NCBI GenBank assembly: GCA_031262745.1
Contig: JAISHE010000008.1
Span: 1 to 32,197 of the forward strand
Direction of reading: 5' to 3'
From: Culturomica sp.
GTDB taxonomy: Bacteria > Bacteroidota > Bacteroidia > Bacteroidales > Marinifilaceae
Length of the DNA: 32,197 nt
Shown here: positions 25,084 to 32,197 of the stretch, in pieces
How the letters are laid out: every line of letters begins with the position of its first letter
Position numbering within the stretch: position 1 is the first letter of the stretch
The notes under the pieces: model-generated
The model's input: only the letters and a program-made list of their open reading frames with translations
Database searches by the model: none
What the model was told of the DNA's origin: nothing
Position numbers and translations under genes: made by a program

Positions 25084-27147
25084 ATGTCTAACTCATTAAT
25101 TATAAAAGAATTAAATTTTATGACTGAAGAAACAAAAGAATTGCAAAATGAAGTTGCAGTTGAAGAACAAAAAGATGCTCAGCCTGCTGTTGCTGAGAAA
25201 GTAGCGGTTAAAACCGTTAAGACCGACACTAAGGAACCCGAAACCGATTTTGATTGGGATGCATACGAAAAAGATGCGGTTGTAGGGGTTGCCGACAAAG
25301 GTGCACTTGAAGAAAAATATGCCGAAACTCTGTCAAAAGTAGTTGAAAAAGAGGTGATAGAGGGAACGGTGATTTCGATGAACAAGAGAGAAGTGGTAGT
25401 TAACATCGGTTTTAAGTCCGACGGTATCATTTCCTTGAACGAATTTAGATATAATCCTGATTTGAAGGTTGGCGACAAGGTAGAAGTATATGTTGAAACT
25501 CAGGAAGATAAAAAAGGTCAGCTCACTCTTTCCCACAAACAGGCACGTGCATTGCGCAGTTGGGATCGTGTGAATGAAGCTTTGGAAAAAGAAGAAGTTG
25601 TAAAAGGCTACGTAAAATGTCGCACTAAGGGAGGTATGATTGTTGATGTTTTCGGTATCGAAGCATTCTTGCCCGGTTCGCAAATCGACGTGAAGCCTAT
25701 TCGTGATTATGATATTTATGTGGCTAAGACAATGGAATTCAAGGTTGTGAAAATCAATCAGGAATTTAGAAATGTTGTTGTTTCCCACAAGGCATTGATT
25801 GAAGCCGAACTCGAACAACAGAAGAAAGAGATTATTTCCAAATTGGAAAAAGGTCAAGTGTTGGAAGGTACGGTTAAGAATATCACCACTTACGGAGTGT
25901 TCATTGACTTGGGAGGTGTTGATGGTTTGATACATATCACCGACCTTTCATGGGGACGTGTAAATCATCCTAACGAAATTGTTCAGTTGGATCAGAAGTT
26001 GAATGTTGTGATACTTGATTTTGATGATGAGAAAAAACGTATTGCACTTGGCTTGAAACAACTTACTCCTCATCCGTGGGATGCACTTGATCCGGATTTG
26101 AAAGTCGGCGACAAAGTTAAAGGTAAAGTAGTTGTGATGGCTGATTATGGTGCATTCGTTGAAATTGCTCCGGGAGTTGAAGGTTTGATACATGTTTCCG
26201 AAATGTCATGGTCGCAACATTTGCGTTCCGCACAGGATTTTATGAAAGTTGGAGACGAAGTGGAAGCAGTTGTATTGACGCTTGACCGTGATGAAAGAAA
26301 AATGTCGCTTGGTGTTAAGCAATTGAAAGAAGATCCTTGGAAAGATGTGGATACGAAATATGCCGTAGGTACAAAACATTCGGCAATTGTTAGAAACTTT
26401 ACCAATTTCGGTGTATTCGTAGAAATTGAAGAAGGTGTTGACGGATTGATTCATATTTCCGACCTTTCATGGACGAAGAAAGTGAAACATCCTGCCGAAT
26501 TTACCAAGATAGGAGATACAATAGATGTTGTTGTTTTGGAAATAGATAAGGAAAACAGAAGATTGAGTTTGGGACACAAGCAATTGGAAGAAAATCCTTG
26601 GGATGTTTTTGAAACAATATTTACGGTAGATTCAATCCACGAAGGAACTATCACCGAATTATTCGATAAAGGTGCTGTGATTTCATTGCCTTATGGTGTT
26701 GAAGGATTTGCAACACCGCGTCATCTTGTAAAAGAAGACGGAACTCAAGCTAAGGTTGATGAAAAACTTGAATTTAAGGTTATTGAATTCAGTAAGATAG
26801 CTAAGAGAATTATACTTTCTCATTCACGTGTTTACGAGGATGCTCAGAAGCAGGAAGAAAAAGCTAAAAAGAATGCCGAAGAAAAATCCAATACCAAAGC
26901 CGTTAAAATGGTAGCTGATAAATTGGAAAAAACCACTTTGGGTGATATTTCCGAGCTTGCTGCATTGAAGGAACAAATGGATGAGGAAAAAGCTAAAAAA
27001 TCTGCTGCAAAGAAATCTAAAAAAGCAGAAGAAGTTTCCGAACCTAAGGCTAAGAAAGTAGAAAAAGCAGTTGAAGAAACTGTTGCCGAAGTTCCTGCGA
27101 CCGAAGAAGTTAAAAAGGAGGAAACCGAAGTGAAAACAGAAGAATAG
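25084..27147 (+). CDS. rpsA: 30S ribosomal protein S1
   Basis: Binds mRNA on the small subunit. Six S1 (OB-fold) repeats begin near residues 92, 173, 260, 347, 432 and 519. Repeats 3-5 carry the typical YGVFIDLGGVDGLIHITDLSW pattern, while 1, 2 and 6 are diverged as in other S1 proteins. The N-terminal 80 residues are acidic and the last 100 are Lys/Glu/Ala-rich and probably disordered. The drawn start is the first ATG after the promoter. The ATG at 25120 (MTEETKELQ) follows an AT-rich stretch and gives a more typical acidic N terminus, so it may be the real one. No Shine-Dalgarno is seen at either. rnz follows after 15 bases. Confidence 0.95.
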   Translation: MSNSLIIKELNFMTEETKELQNEVAVEEQKDAQPAVAEKVAVKTVKTDTKEPETDFDWDAYEKDAVVGVADKGALEEKYAETLSKVVEKEVIEGTVISMNKREVVVNIGFKSDGIISLNEFRYNPDLKVGDKVEVYVETQEDKKGQLTLSHKQARALRSWDRVNEALEKEEVVKGYVKCRTKGGMIVDVFGIEAFLPGSQIDVKPIRDYDIYVAKTMEFKVVKINQEFRNVVVSHKALIEAELEQQKKEIISKLEKGQVLEGTVKNITTYGVFIDLGGVDGLIHITDLSWGRVNHPNEIVQLDQKLNVVILDFDDEKKRIALGLKQLTPHPWDALDPDLKVGDKVKGKVVVMADYGAFVEIAPGVEGLIHVSEMSWSQHLRSAQDFMKVGDEVEAVVLTLDRDERKMSLGVKQLKEDPWKDVDTKYAVGTKHSAIVRNFTNFGVFVEIEEGVDGLIHISDLSWTKKVKHPAEFTKIGDTIDVVVLEIDKENRRLSLGHKQLEENPWDVFETIFTVDSIHEGTITELFDKGAVISLPYGVEGFATPRHLVKEDGTQAKVDEKLEFKVIEFSKIAKRIILSHSRVYEDAQKQEEKAKKNAEEKSNTKAVKMVADKLEKTTLGDISELAALKEQMDEEKAKKSAAKKSKKAEEVSEPKAKKVEKAVEETVAEVPATEEVKKEETEVKTEE

Positions 27148-27162
27148 ACGGAGTATATAATT

Positions 27163-28092
27163 GTGAAATTTGAACTTACCGTACTTGGGTGCGGCTCTGC
27201 CGTACCGACTTCCGTAAGAAACTCTGCCGCTCAAGTGCTGAATGTGCTTGAGCGGCACTTTCTTATAGACTGTGCCGAAGCCACGCAGTTGCAGCTCAGA
27301 CGGTTTCATATACCTTATACTAAGATTAACCATATCTTTATTTCACATCTGCACGGCGACCATTTTCTGGGTTTGTTCGGCTTACTTTCGACCTTATCTT
27401 TGCAGAATAGGAAAGGAGAGATTCACTTGTATGCCGATGAACGTTTGAAGAAAATTCTGGACTTCCAGTTTGGAATAATGAATATGAAATTGTCATACAC
27501 TCTTGTTTTTCATGCTCTTTCGCGTAAGCAGGAGTTACTTTATGAAGATGACTTGCTCACTGTCGAATCGTTCCCATTGAAACATCGTTATGATGCTCCC
27601 GCATCCGGTTTCCTTTTTAGAGAGAAGGAACGTTTAAGGACGATACGCAGGGATATGGTTGATGCTTGGGAGGTGCCGATTGCTTTTATGCAGAACATTA
27701 AGCGTGGAGAGGATTTTGTTACTAAGGACGGTCGTGTGGTTGCCAATAGGCAGTTAACACTTCCTGCGCCTGCTCCGCGTTCCTACGCTTATATGTCCGA
27801 CACCGTTTATCGTGAAGAATTTGCGGAATATGTGAGAGGAGTAGATTTGCTTTATCATGAGGCAACCTACGGTAGGGGTTTTGCACATTTGGCAAAAGAA
27901 ACGTTTCATAGTACAGCCGAACAGGCTGCAATGTTGGCGAAAAAAGCCGATGTAGGTAAATTGCTTTTAGGGCATTTTTCTTCGCGTTATCCGACGTCCG
28001 AACTCCTTTTAGACGAAGCGATAGCGATTTTTTCCAATACTTTTGTTTGCCATGACGGCGACGTATTTGATGTACCTTATAAGAAGATTTAG
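27163..28092 (+). CDS. rnz: ribonuclease Z
   Basis: Metallo-beta-lactamase-fold endonuclease that trims tRNA 3' ends. The zinc motif HLHGDH covers His62, His64, Asp66 and His67. Further ligands lie in PLKHRYDA, YMSDT and GHFSSRY, and AEATQLQLRR is the usual opening helix. The length of 309 residues is normal. It starts with GTG, directly giving MKFELTVLGCGSAVP. It sits 15 bases after rpsA, so the two are likely co-transcribed. Its first 94 bases contain two strong hairpins. Confidence 0.95.
   Translation: MKFELTVLGCGSAVPTSVRNSAAQVLNVLERHFLIDCAEATQLQLRRFHIPYTKINHIFISHLHGDHFLGLFGLLSTLSLQNRKGEIHLYADERLKKILDFQFGIMNMKLSYTLVFHALSRKQELLYEDDLLTVESFPLKHRYDAPASGFLFREKERLRTIRRDMVDAWEVPIAFMQNIKRGEDFVTKDGRVVANRQLTLPAPAPRSYAYMSDTVYREEFAEYVRGVDLLYHEATYGRGFAHLAKETFHSTAEQAAMLAKKADVGKLLLGHFSSRYPTSELLLDEAIAIFSNTFVCHDGDVFDVPYKKI
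27188..27256 (+). other. two tandem hairpins inside the 5' end of rnz
   Basis: Hairpin one pairs GGTGCGGC (27188-27195) with GCCGTACC (27199-27206), eight pairs with one G-U and a three-base loop. Hairpin two pairs GCCGCTCAAG (27226-27235) with CTTGAGCGGC (27247-27256), ten perfect pairs with an 11-base loop. No T run follows, so they are not terminators. Confidence 0.55.
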
Positions 28093-28137
28093 TAGAGGTT
28101 TTATTTAGTTTTCACATTTAGATGGCAGAATTGCTAT

Positions 28138-28167
28138 TTTGCTTATGTGAAAAAATGTATATATTTG
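28138..28167 (+). promoter_or_regulatory. promoter TTTG-N18-TATATTTG for the PEGA/FISUMP gene
   Basis: TTTG at 28138-28141 and TATATTTG at 28160-28167 form a full two-box Bacteroidota promoter. The leader to the ATG at 28237 would be about 60 bases. Confidence 0.7.
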
Positions 28168-28236
28168 TTCACGACAAATAAGGGGCATGGTTTTAGTGCC
28201 TGCGGAATAAATAACTAAATAAACATAGGGTCTATT

Positions 28237-30693
28237 ATGGAGCGAATATCATTACTTTCAATCTTTTTAATCCTTTTTTCTTTTAGTGTCAGCAGTCAGG
28301 AAATGACTATATCGGAGTTTAAGGAATTTCCGATGGATATGGATGCCAAGTTGAATTATCCGAAAAAGAATATTAACGACGGCGAGTTGTTTGCCATAAT
28401 CAAGGTGGAAACGTCTTTAAAGTGTGAGGACTTTCAGTTGTTCGATTTCGGCAGTGTCGGTAACGGCGACATAGATTGCTCTAACGGCAACCGTTGGGTT
28501 TATGCGCCTGCAACGGCAACTAAGTTGTCGATAAATCACCGGCTTGCAGGCTCGATAGTTAATTTTCCTTTGCCAATGCAGTTGAAAGCCGCTACCGTCT
28601 ATAAGATGAAAATCGAAAGCGGGAGGCAGATAAGTCGCATTGAGGAAACATTGACTTACGGTTATCTCGTTGTGGAAAGCAATGTTGACGGAGCTTTGCT
28701 TAAGATTTTTAAGGACGGTAGTGAAATTAAAAGCGACTATATTTCAGATAAAGATAAAACTATAACGCTTGCTCCGGGGCAGTATACCTACACGGTTGAA
28801 GCCGTAGATTATGAAACGGAGCGCGGTGTGTTTATAATAAAAAACGAAGAGAGTAGTAGTTTGGTAGCTAAGTTAAGATCTTCAATGGGCAGTTTATCGG
28901 TTAATTCTTCTCCCGAACAGGGAGCTTACGTTAATATAAACGGCAAAAAACAGGAGAGAACAACTCCTGCGACTTTCCCTTTGCGTAAGGGCAATTACCA
29001 AATCACGGTTTATAAGGATTTGTACAAACAAGCGGAAGCGACTGTTACGGTTTCGGCAGGCGAGCAGTCGGTTTATAATGCCGTACTTTCGGCAAACTTT
29101 GCGGAAGTGGCGGTGGATGCGCCTGCGGGAGCTTACGTTTATATCGACGGCAATCAAAGCGGTGAGGGCAAATGGGCGGGACGTTTGGAGGTGGGTTTGC
29201 ACAATATAGAAGTGAGGAAAGCCTCTCACTCGTCTTTTAAAACGAGCGTAACTTTGGCAAACGGAGAAAAGAAATCAATAGCAGTGCCGTCGCTTGCGCC
29301 TATTTACGGTAAACTTAATGTTATTACGGATCCTGCGTATGCGCAAGTATTTATAGACGGAGTGGAGTATGGAAGCAAAACGCCCTGCGTGGTGAAAGAC
29401 GTGCTTGTTGGCGATAGGAAAGTAAGGCTTATTCCGGCATCTTCGGAATATGAAACTTTGGAAACAACAGTGAATGTTTCGGAAGGTAAGATTACGGACT
29501 TAAACAAAACTTTCACTGAAAAGCCTAAGGCTGTTGTTGCCACTGCCACTGTAAACAAAACTTCTGCTACTTGCGGCGCAGATTTCACCGACAGTCGGGA
29601 TAATCAGGTTTATTCTACGGTAAAAATTGGGAGTCAGTGTTGGATGTCGAAGAATTTGAATTACGGCAGTAGAGTAAGCGGAGATGATTATGACACACAC
29701 AAGCGCACCGGCGTTCAAAAGATATGTTATGAGAATTCGGAAAGTAATTGCAGTAAATACGGCGGTCTTTATAATTGGAATGAGGCTGTAAACGGCGAAA
29801 ATTCCGGCAGTATAAAATATGTTAGTGGCAGTTCCACAATGATTCAAGGCATTTGTCCTGATGGTTGGCATGTTCCGAGCGATGAAGAGTTTAAAACTTT
29901 GGAAAAATATCTCGGCATGTCTTCGTCAGAGGCAGACAAAGAATGGGCTTGGCGTGGTACAGACGAGGGTCGCAAATTAAAGAGCCGAGATTATTGGGAC
30001 GTATCTTCTTCCACTTCGGGCACCAACAGTAGCGGTTGGGACGGGCGTCCGGGTGGCGGCCGGAATAACTCCGGTGGTACGTTCGACTACGTTGGCGCGT
30101 ACGGCTACTGGTGGTCGTCATCAGAGAACAGTTCTTCCGATGCGTGGACCCGGCATCTGAACTACCCTGAGGCTAGGGTCTACCGTAGCAACTTCAATAA
30201 GTCGTATGGCTTCTCCGTCCGTTGTTTGCTGAATGATGTAATTTTAGGGGAAGTTCCTAAAAAAACGGATACTTTGGAAACAACAGTGAATGTTTCGGAA
30301 GGTAAGATTACGGACTTAAACAAAACTTCCACGAGTTCCGATGAAGACGGATACTTTATTGATGGCAATTTAATGATTATGAAACAAGATTTGGGAGGGT
30401 TAGTTAAATATAAAACTGCAAAAGGAATGTGTGAGGAGTCTCGATTGGGAGGATTTTCGGATTGGAGACTTCCTTCTGATTCGGAATTAGGAGACATTTA
30501 TCGCAATAAGAATCACATTGACGTTAAGGCTATATTTGATAGTTTTCAATCGGATTGGTATTGGAGTAGCACTCCTTACTCCGGTAATAATCACGGGGGA
30601 TTAGACTTTAGTGTCGGTCTGCAGAACATTCATTATAGCGACCTTGAGAAGGTTCCCTATCGTAGGTGTCGTTGTGTTAGGGATGTCCGGTGA
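28237..30693 (+). CDS. PEGA-repeat protein with FISUMP and DUF1566 domains
   Basis: The 818-residue protein is predicted to be exported: hydrophobic residues 6-19 end in a possible VSS|QE cleavage site. Four PEGA-type beta repeats start near residues 141, 218, 290 and 358 (GYLVVESNVDGA, GSLSVNSSPEQGAYVNI, AEVAVDAPAGAYVYIDG, GKLNVITDPAYAQVFIDG). Residues 445-666 are a FISUMP domain and residues 704-818 a DUF1566 (Lcl C-terminal-like) domain with FSDWRLPSDSEL, YWSSTPY and CRCVRDV. Both are C-type-lectin-like folds. The linker ETLETTVNVSEGKITDLNKT precedes each of them, as a 58-bp identical DNA repeat. PEGA repeats are thought to bind surface or wall material. The ligand of the lectin-like domains is unknown. 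Confidence 0.9.
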   Translation: MERISLLSIFLILFSFSVSSQEMTISEFKEFPMDMDAKLNYPKKNINDGELFAIIKVETSLKCEDFQLFDFGSVGNGDIDCSNGNRWVYAPATATKLSINHRLAGSIVNFPLPMQLKAATVYKMKIESGRQISRIEETLTYGYLVVESNVDGALLKIFKDGSEIKSDYISDKDKTITLAPGQYTYTVEAVDYETERGVFIIKNEESSSLVAKLRSSMGSLSVNSSPEQGAYVNINGKKQERTTPATFPLRKGNYQITVYKDLYKQAEATVTVSAGEQSVYNAVLSANFAEVAVDAPAGAYVYIDGNQSGEGKWAGRLEVGLHNIEVRKASHSSFKTSVTLANGEKKSIAVPSLAPIYGKLNVITDPAYAQVFIDGVEYGSKTPCVVKDVLVGDRKVRLIPASSEYETLETTVNVSEGKITDLNKTFTEKPKAVVATATVNKTSATCGADFTDSRDNQVYSTVKIGSQCWMSKNLNYGSRVSGDDYDTHKRTGVQKICYENSESNCSKYGGLYNWNEAVNGENSGSIKYVSGSSTMIQGICPDGWHVPSDEEFKTLEKYLGMSSSEADKEWAWRGTDEGRKLKSRDYWDVSSSTSGTNSSGWDGRPGGGRNNSGGTFDYVGAYGYWWSSSENSSSDAWTRHLNYPEARVYRSNFNKSYGFSVRCLLNDVILGEVPKKTDTLETTVNVSEGKITDLNKTSTSSDEDGYFIDGNLMIMKQDLGGLVKYKTAKGMCEESRLGGFSDWRLPSDSELGDIYRNKNHIDVKAIFDSFQSDWYWSSTPYSGNNHGGLDFSVGLQNIHYSDLEKVPYRRCRCVRDVR
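29455..29512 (+). repeat. 58-bp direct repeat, copy 1
   Basis: Identical at all 58 bases to 30271-30328, 816 bases downstream and in the same reading frame. It encodes the end of the fourth PEGA repeat and the linker into the FISUMP domain. Confidence 0.9.
30019..30234 (+). other. variable-region-like segment of FISUMP domain, copy 2
   Basis: This is the 72-codon partner of 2521-2736, the same length with no gaps. Its 18 divergent codons encode Gly, Asn, Asp, Ala, Tyr, Thr, His, Pro, Glu, Arg, Ser and Phe. Unlike copy 1 it is not at the C terminus, because the 58-bp linker repeat and a DUF1566 domain follow it. Confidence 0.55.
30271..30328 (+). repeat. 58-bp direct repeat, copy 2
   Basis: Second copy of the PEGA-linker sequence, placed between the FISUMP and DUF1566 domains. 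After one mismatch at 30329 the match continues for three more bases. Confidence 0.9.
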
Positions 30694-30705
30694 GAACCGT
30701 AGGGC

Positions 30706-30767
30706 GCGTTGCATGCAACGCCCGAAAATATACACCGACATTGTCGTCGGGCGTATGCCATACGCCC
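30706..30767. repeat. two palindromes after the PEGA/FISUMP gene
   Basis: GCGTTGCATGCAACGC (30706-30721) is a perfect palindrome, and GGGCGTATGCCATACGCCC (30749-30767) is identical to 3073-3091. They occur in the same order as after the left-edge gene. Confidence 0.8.
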
Positions 30768-30826
30768 ATACATTACAGGCGTTGCGGATATTATATTGTG
30801 TGCCATGAAAAATTTTCTAACATTAT

Positions 30827-30859
30827 TTTGCGGATATTAAAAATTATTTTTTACATTTG
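30827..30859 (+). promoter_or_regulatory. promoter TTTG-N21-TACATTTG for the right-edge SUMF1 gene
   Basis: TTTG at 30827-30830 and TACATTTG at 30852-30859 form a full two-box promoter. Transcription would start near 30867, leaving a leader of about 170 bases, rich in C and T, before the ATG at 31036. Confidence 0.65.
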
Positions 30860-31035
30860 CACTGCAATAGTTTCTTTGTAAAAACCATGGTATATTTCGC
30901 CTCTTTTTTCCCCTTTTTCGGTCTTTTCTGTTTTCATTTTGACATGATGTAATTGTTTAAAAATATTGCAGTTAGCTTCTTTTTGCAAACGCCCCATTTC
31001 CTTGATTTTCACCGATTTTTGACCCTCAATAGACC

Positions 31036-32197
31036 ATGGTTTTTCGAAATTTTTAATTTGTGCCTGTATTCTGCTGAGCACAAGTGTTTTAGCTAATAAT
31101 GTTAGGTTCAATTCAAAGCCGTCTGTTTTTTTAAGCGGCGACACTGTAATGATTTCATTCTCACTGTCTTGGGATCATTCATGGCGGGATGACTTTAACT
31201 GGGACGCAATTTGGGTTTTTGGTAAGTGGAGCAAGGGTATGGAGGACTCTTGGCACCACTTAAAGCTCTTACCCACAGGGCATTTAGCACCTTCGGACTT
31301 CACTTATGACGTCGGAAGTATTGATGCTAACAATGCGGGCGGAGTCTTCCTTATGCGTGCCGATCAAGGCAGCGGGAACGTTAATAATCAGACGTTTACA
31401 ATCAAAACTATGCGTTCAAATATAGGCAACATAACTGAAGAAAACATCAATGAAAATGACGTTTTCCTTTCTCTTTCTGCCATTGAAATGGTCTACATCC
31501 CTTACGGGGGCTACTATTTGGGTGATGGTGCAACACCTAATCGTTTGGGCAGCAACAACGGCGGAATGATAGCCGTGAACAGCGAAGATGCTTTGAGTGT
31601 TTACCCCGTTACATCAGGCAATGTCGGCTCTGTGAAAAGTTTGCCTGCCACTTTTCCCAAAGGCTACAAGGGTTTCTATTGCATGAAATACGAAGTTAGT
31701 CAGGAACAGTATGTCGGTTTTCTTAACAATCTTACCCGTGCTCAACAAAAGGCTCGCATAGGAAATGATCTTGATAAATTAAAGGTAGGAGAGTACGTTT
31801 TCGGCGATAAATCTCGTCCAAGCTATAGAAACGGTATTTGCGTTCTTTCCAATCTTTCGGGTCAGCCTGCTATTTTCGGTTGCAACTTAAATCCTGCGGA
31901 GCCTTATTTCGGAGAGGATGACGGAAAATGTATAGCTTGCAATTATCTTACGCCTGCCGATATGTTGGCTTATTGCGATTGGGCATGTTTGCGTCCGATG
32001 AGCGAATTGGAATATGAAAAGGCTTGCAGAAAACCTTATCCTCAGGCAGCTATTGCGGGCGAGTTTGTTTGGAACTCAGCAAGCGGCATTAACGGTTTTA
32101 ATGCAAAAAGAGATTTGCTCAACGCCGGCAAGATTAGTGAAAAACCTTCTTCAGCTACAACTAACGTCAATTATGATAATGCCGATTTCGGACCTGT
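31036..32197 (+). CDS. SUMF1-domain surface protein, 3' end outside window, signal-peptide frameshift
   Basis: A paralog of the gene at 1-2739. The long frame runs from 31023 to the window end without a stop. Its first Met is at 31149, but in-frame codons before it read FLICACILLSTSVLANNVRF, a clear signal peptide with no ATG, GTG or TTG to start it. An ATG at 31036 reads MVFRNF and then hits TAA in the other frame. Adding one T to the five-T run at 31050-31054 joins the two into an ideal signal peptide. The mature part holds the Trp-rich N-terminal domain (WDHSWRDDFNWDAIWVFGK) and most of a SUMF1 domain (EMVYIPYGGYYLGDG onward). Whether it is a real mutation or an assembly error cannot be told here. 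Confidence 0.75.

Noticed and set aside
25179..27333. Long minus-strand frames opposite rpsA and rnz
   Set aside because: They are shadows of a strongly biased coding strand, and rpsA/rnz are certain.
28237..30693. A complete DGR in this window
   Set aside because: No reverse transcriptase, accessory protein or template repeat was found on either strand; only candidate target segments are present.
30887..30952. 21-codon Phe-rich upstream ORF (eight Phe) in the leader of the right-edge gene
   Set aside because: The Phe content follows from the CT-rich strand, and no attenuator hairpin pair or link of the gene to Phe metabolism is seen.
30851..31144. 97-codon minus-strand frame over the same leader
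   Set aside because: It runs antisense to the promoter and signal peptide of the SUMF1 gene and resembles no family.

Overview
The window looks like a chromosomal segment of a Bacteroidales-type bacterium (phylum Bacteroidota). It is moderately AT-rich. Starts lack Shine-Dalgarno motifs, and several upstream regions carry the Bacteroidota -7 promoter box TAnnTTTG (3519, 16336, 18078, 25057, 28160 and 30852 on +; 15366 and 24901 on -). The gene families also fit: a long SecA with a coiled-coil insert and SEC-C tail, a bacterial GH3 protein, a FadL-like porin with signal peptide, a YggS protein, a dihydroorotate-dehydrogenase-like protein, and large SUMF1/FISUMP surface proteins. No tRNA, rRNA, CRISPR array, transposase, integrase or reverse transcriptase was recognised.

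Layout. (1) 1-2739: 3' part of a secreted protein with an N-terminal beta-rich domain, a SUMF1 (formylglycine-enzyme-like) domain, Ig/PKD-like spacers and a C-terminal FISUMP domain. (2) 2740-3472: a gene-free block of terminator, palindromes and tandem repeats. (3) 3557-6535: rnhB, GH3 and an RlmI-like methyltransferase in one tight operon. (4) 6670-9431: a Trp-rich lipoprotein and a FadL-family beta-barrel. (5) 15323-9441 on the minus strand: secA, lgt, queA and a small HsdR_N-like nuclease, tightly packed. (6) 15495-16205: peroxiredoxin with its own terminator. (7) 16372-18039: yggS and a PyrD-like protein. (8) 18113-22689: phosphate butyryltransferase-like, bioD, U32 protease-like hydroxylase and an ATP-grasp protein, coupled by overlaps. 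(9) 24865-22652 on the minus strand: three GNAT-fold genes in a row. (10) 25084-28092: rpsA and rnz. (11) 28237-30693: a four-PEGA protein ending in FISUMP plus DUF1566 domains. (12) 30694-31035: palindromes, promoter and leader. (13) 31036-32197: 5' part of a second SUMF1 protein, paralogous to the gene at the left edge, with an apparent frameshift in its signal peptide.

The housekeeping core (protein export, lipoprotein maturation, tRNA and rRNA modification, translation) is ordinary. The accessory interest lies in the SUMF1/FISUMP/PEGA genes. The last 72 codons of the two complete FISUMP domains align without gaps. Between them, 18 scattered codons in the last 66 are replaced, often at two or three bases, while 46 of the other 48 codons are identical at every base. 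That is the signature of a targeted variable region on a C-type-lectin-like fold, as in diversity-generating retroelement (DGR) targets. No reverse transcriptase or template is in the window, so the mechanism is open. The same genes show a 58-bp perfect internal repeat around the FISUMP module, a 60-bp identical tract between the two SUMF1 paralogs, and shared palindromes just downstream. Together these suggest a modular, recombining family of surface proteins.
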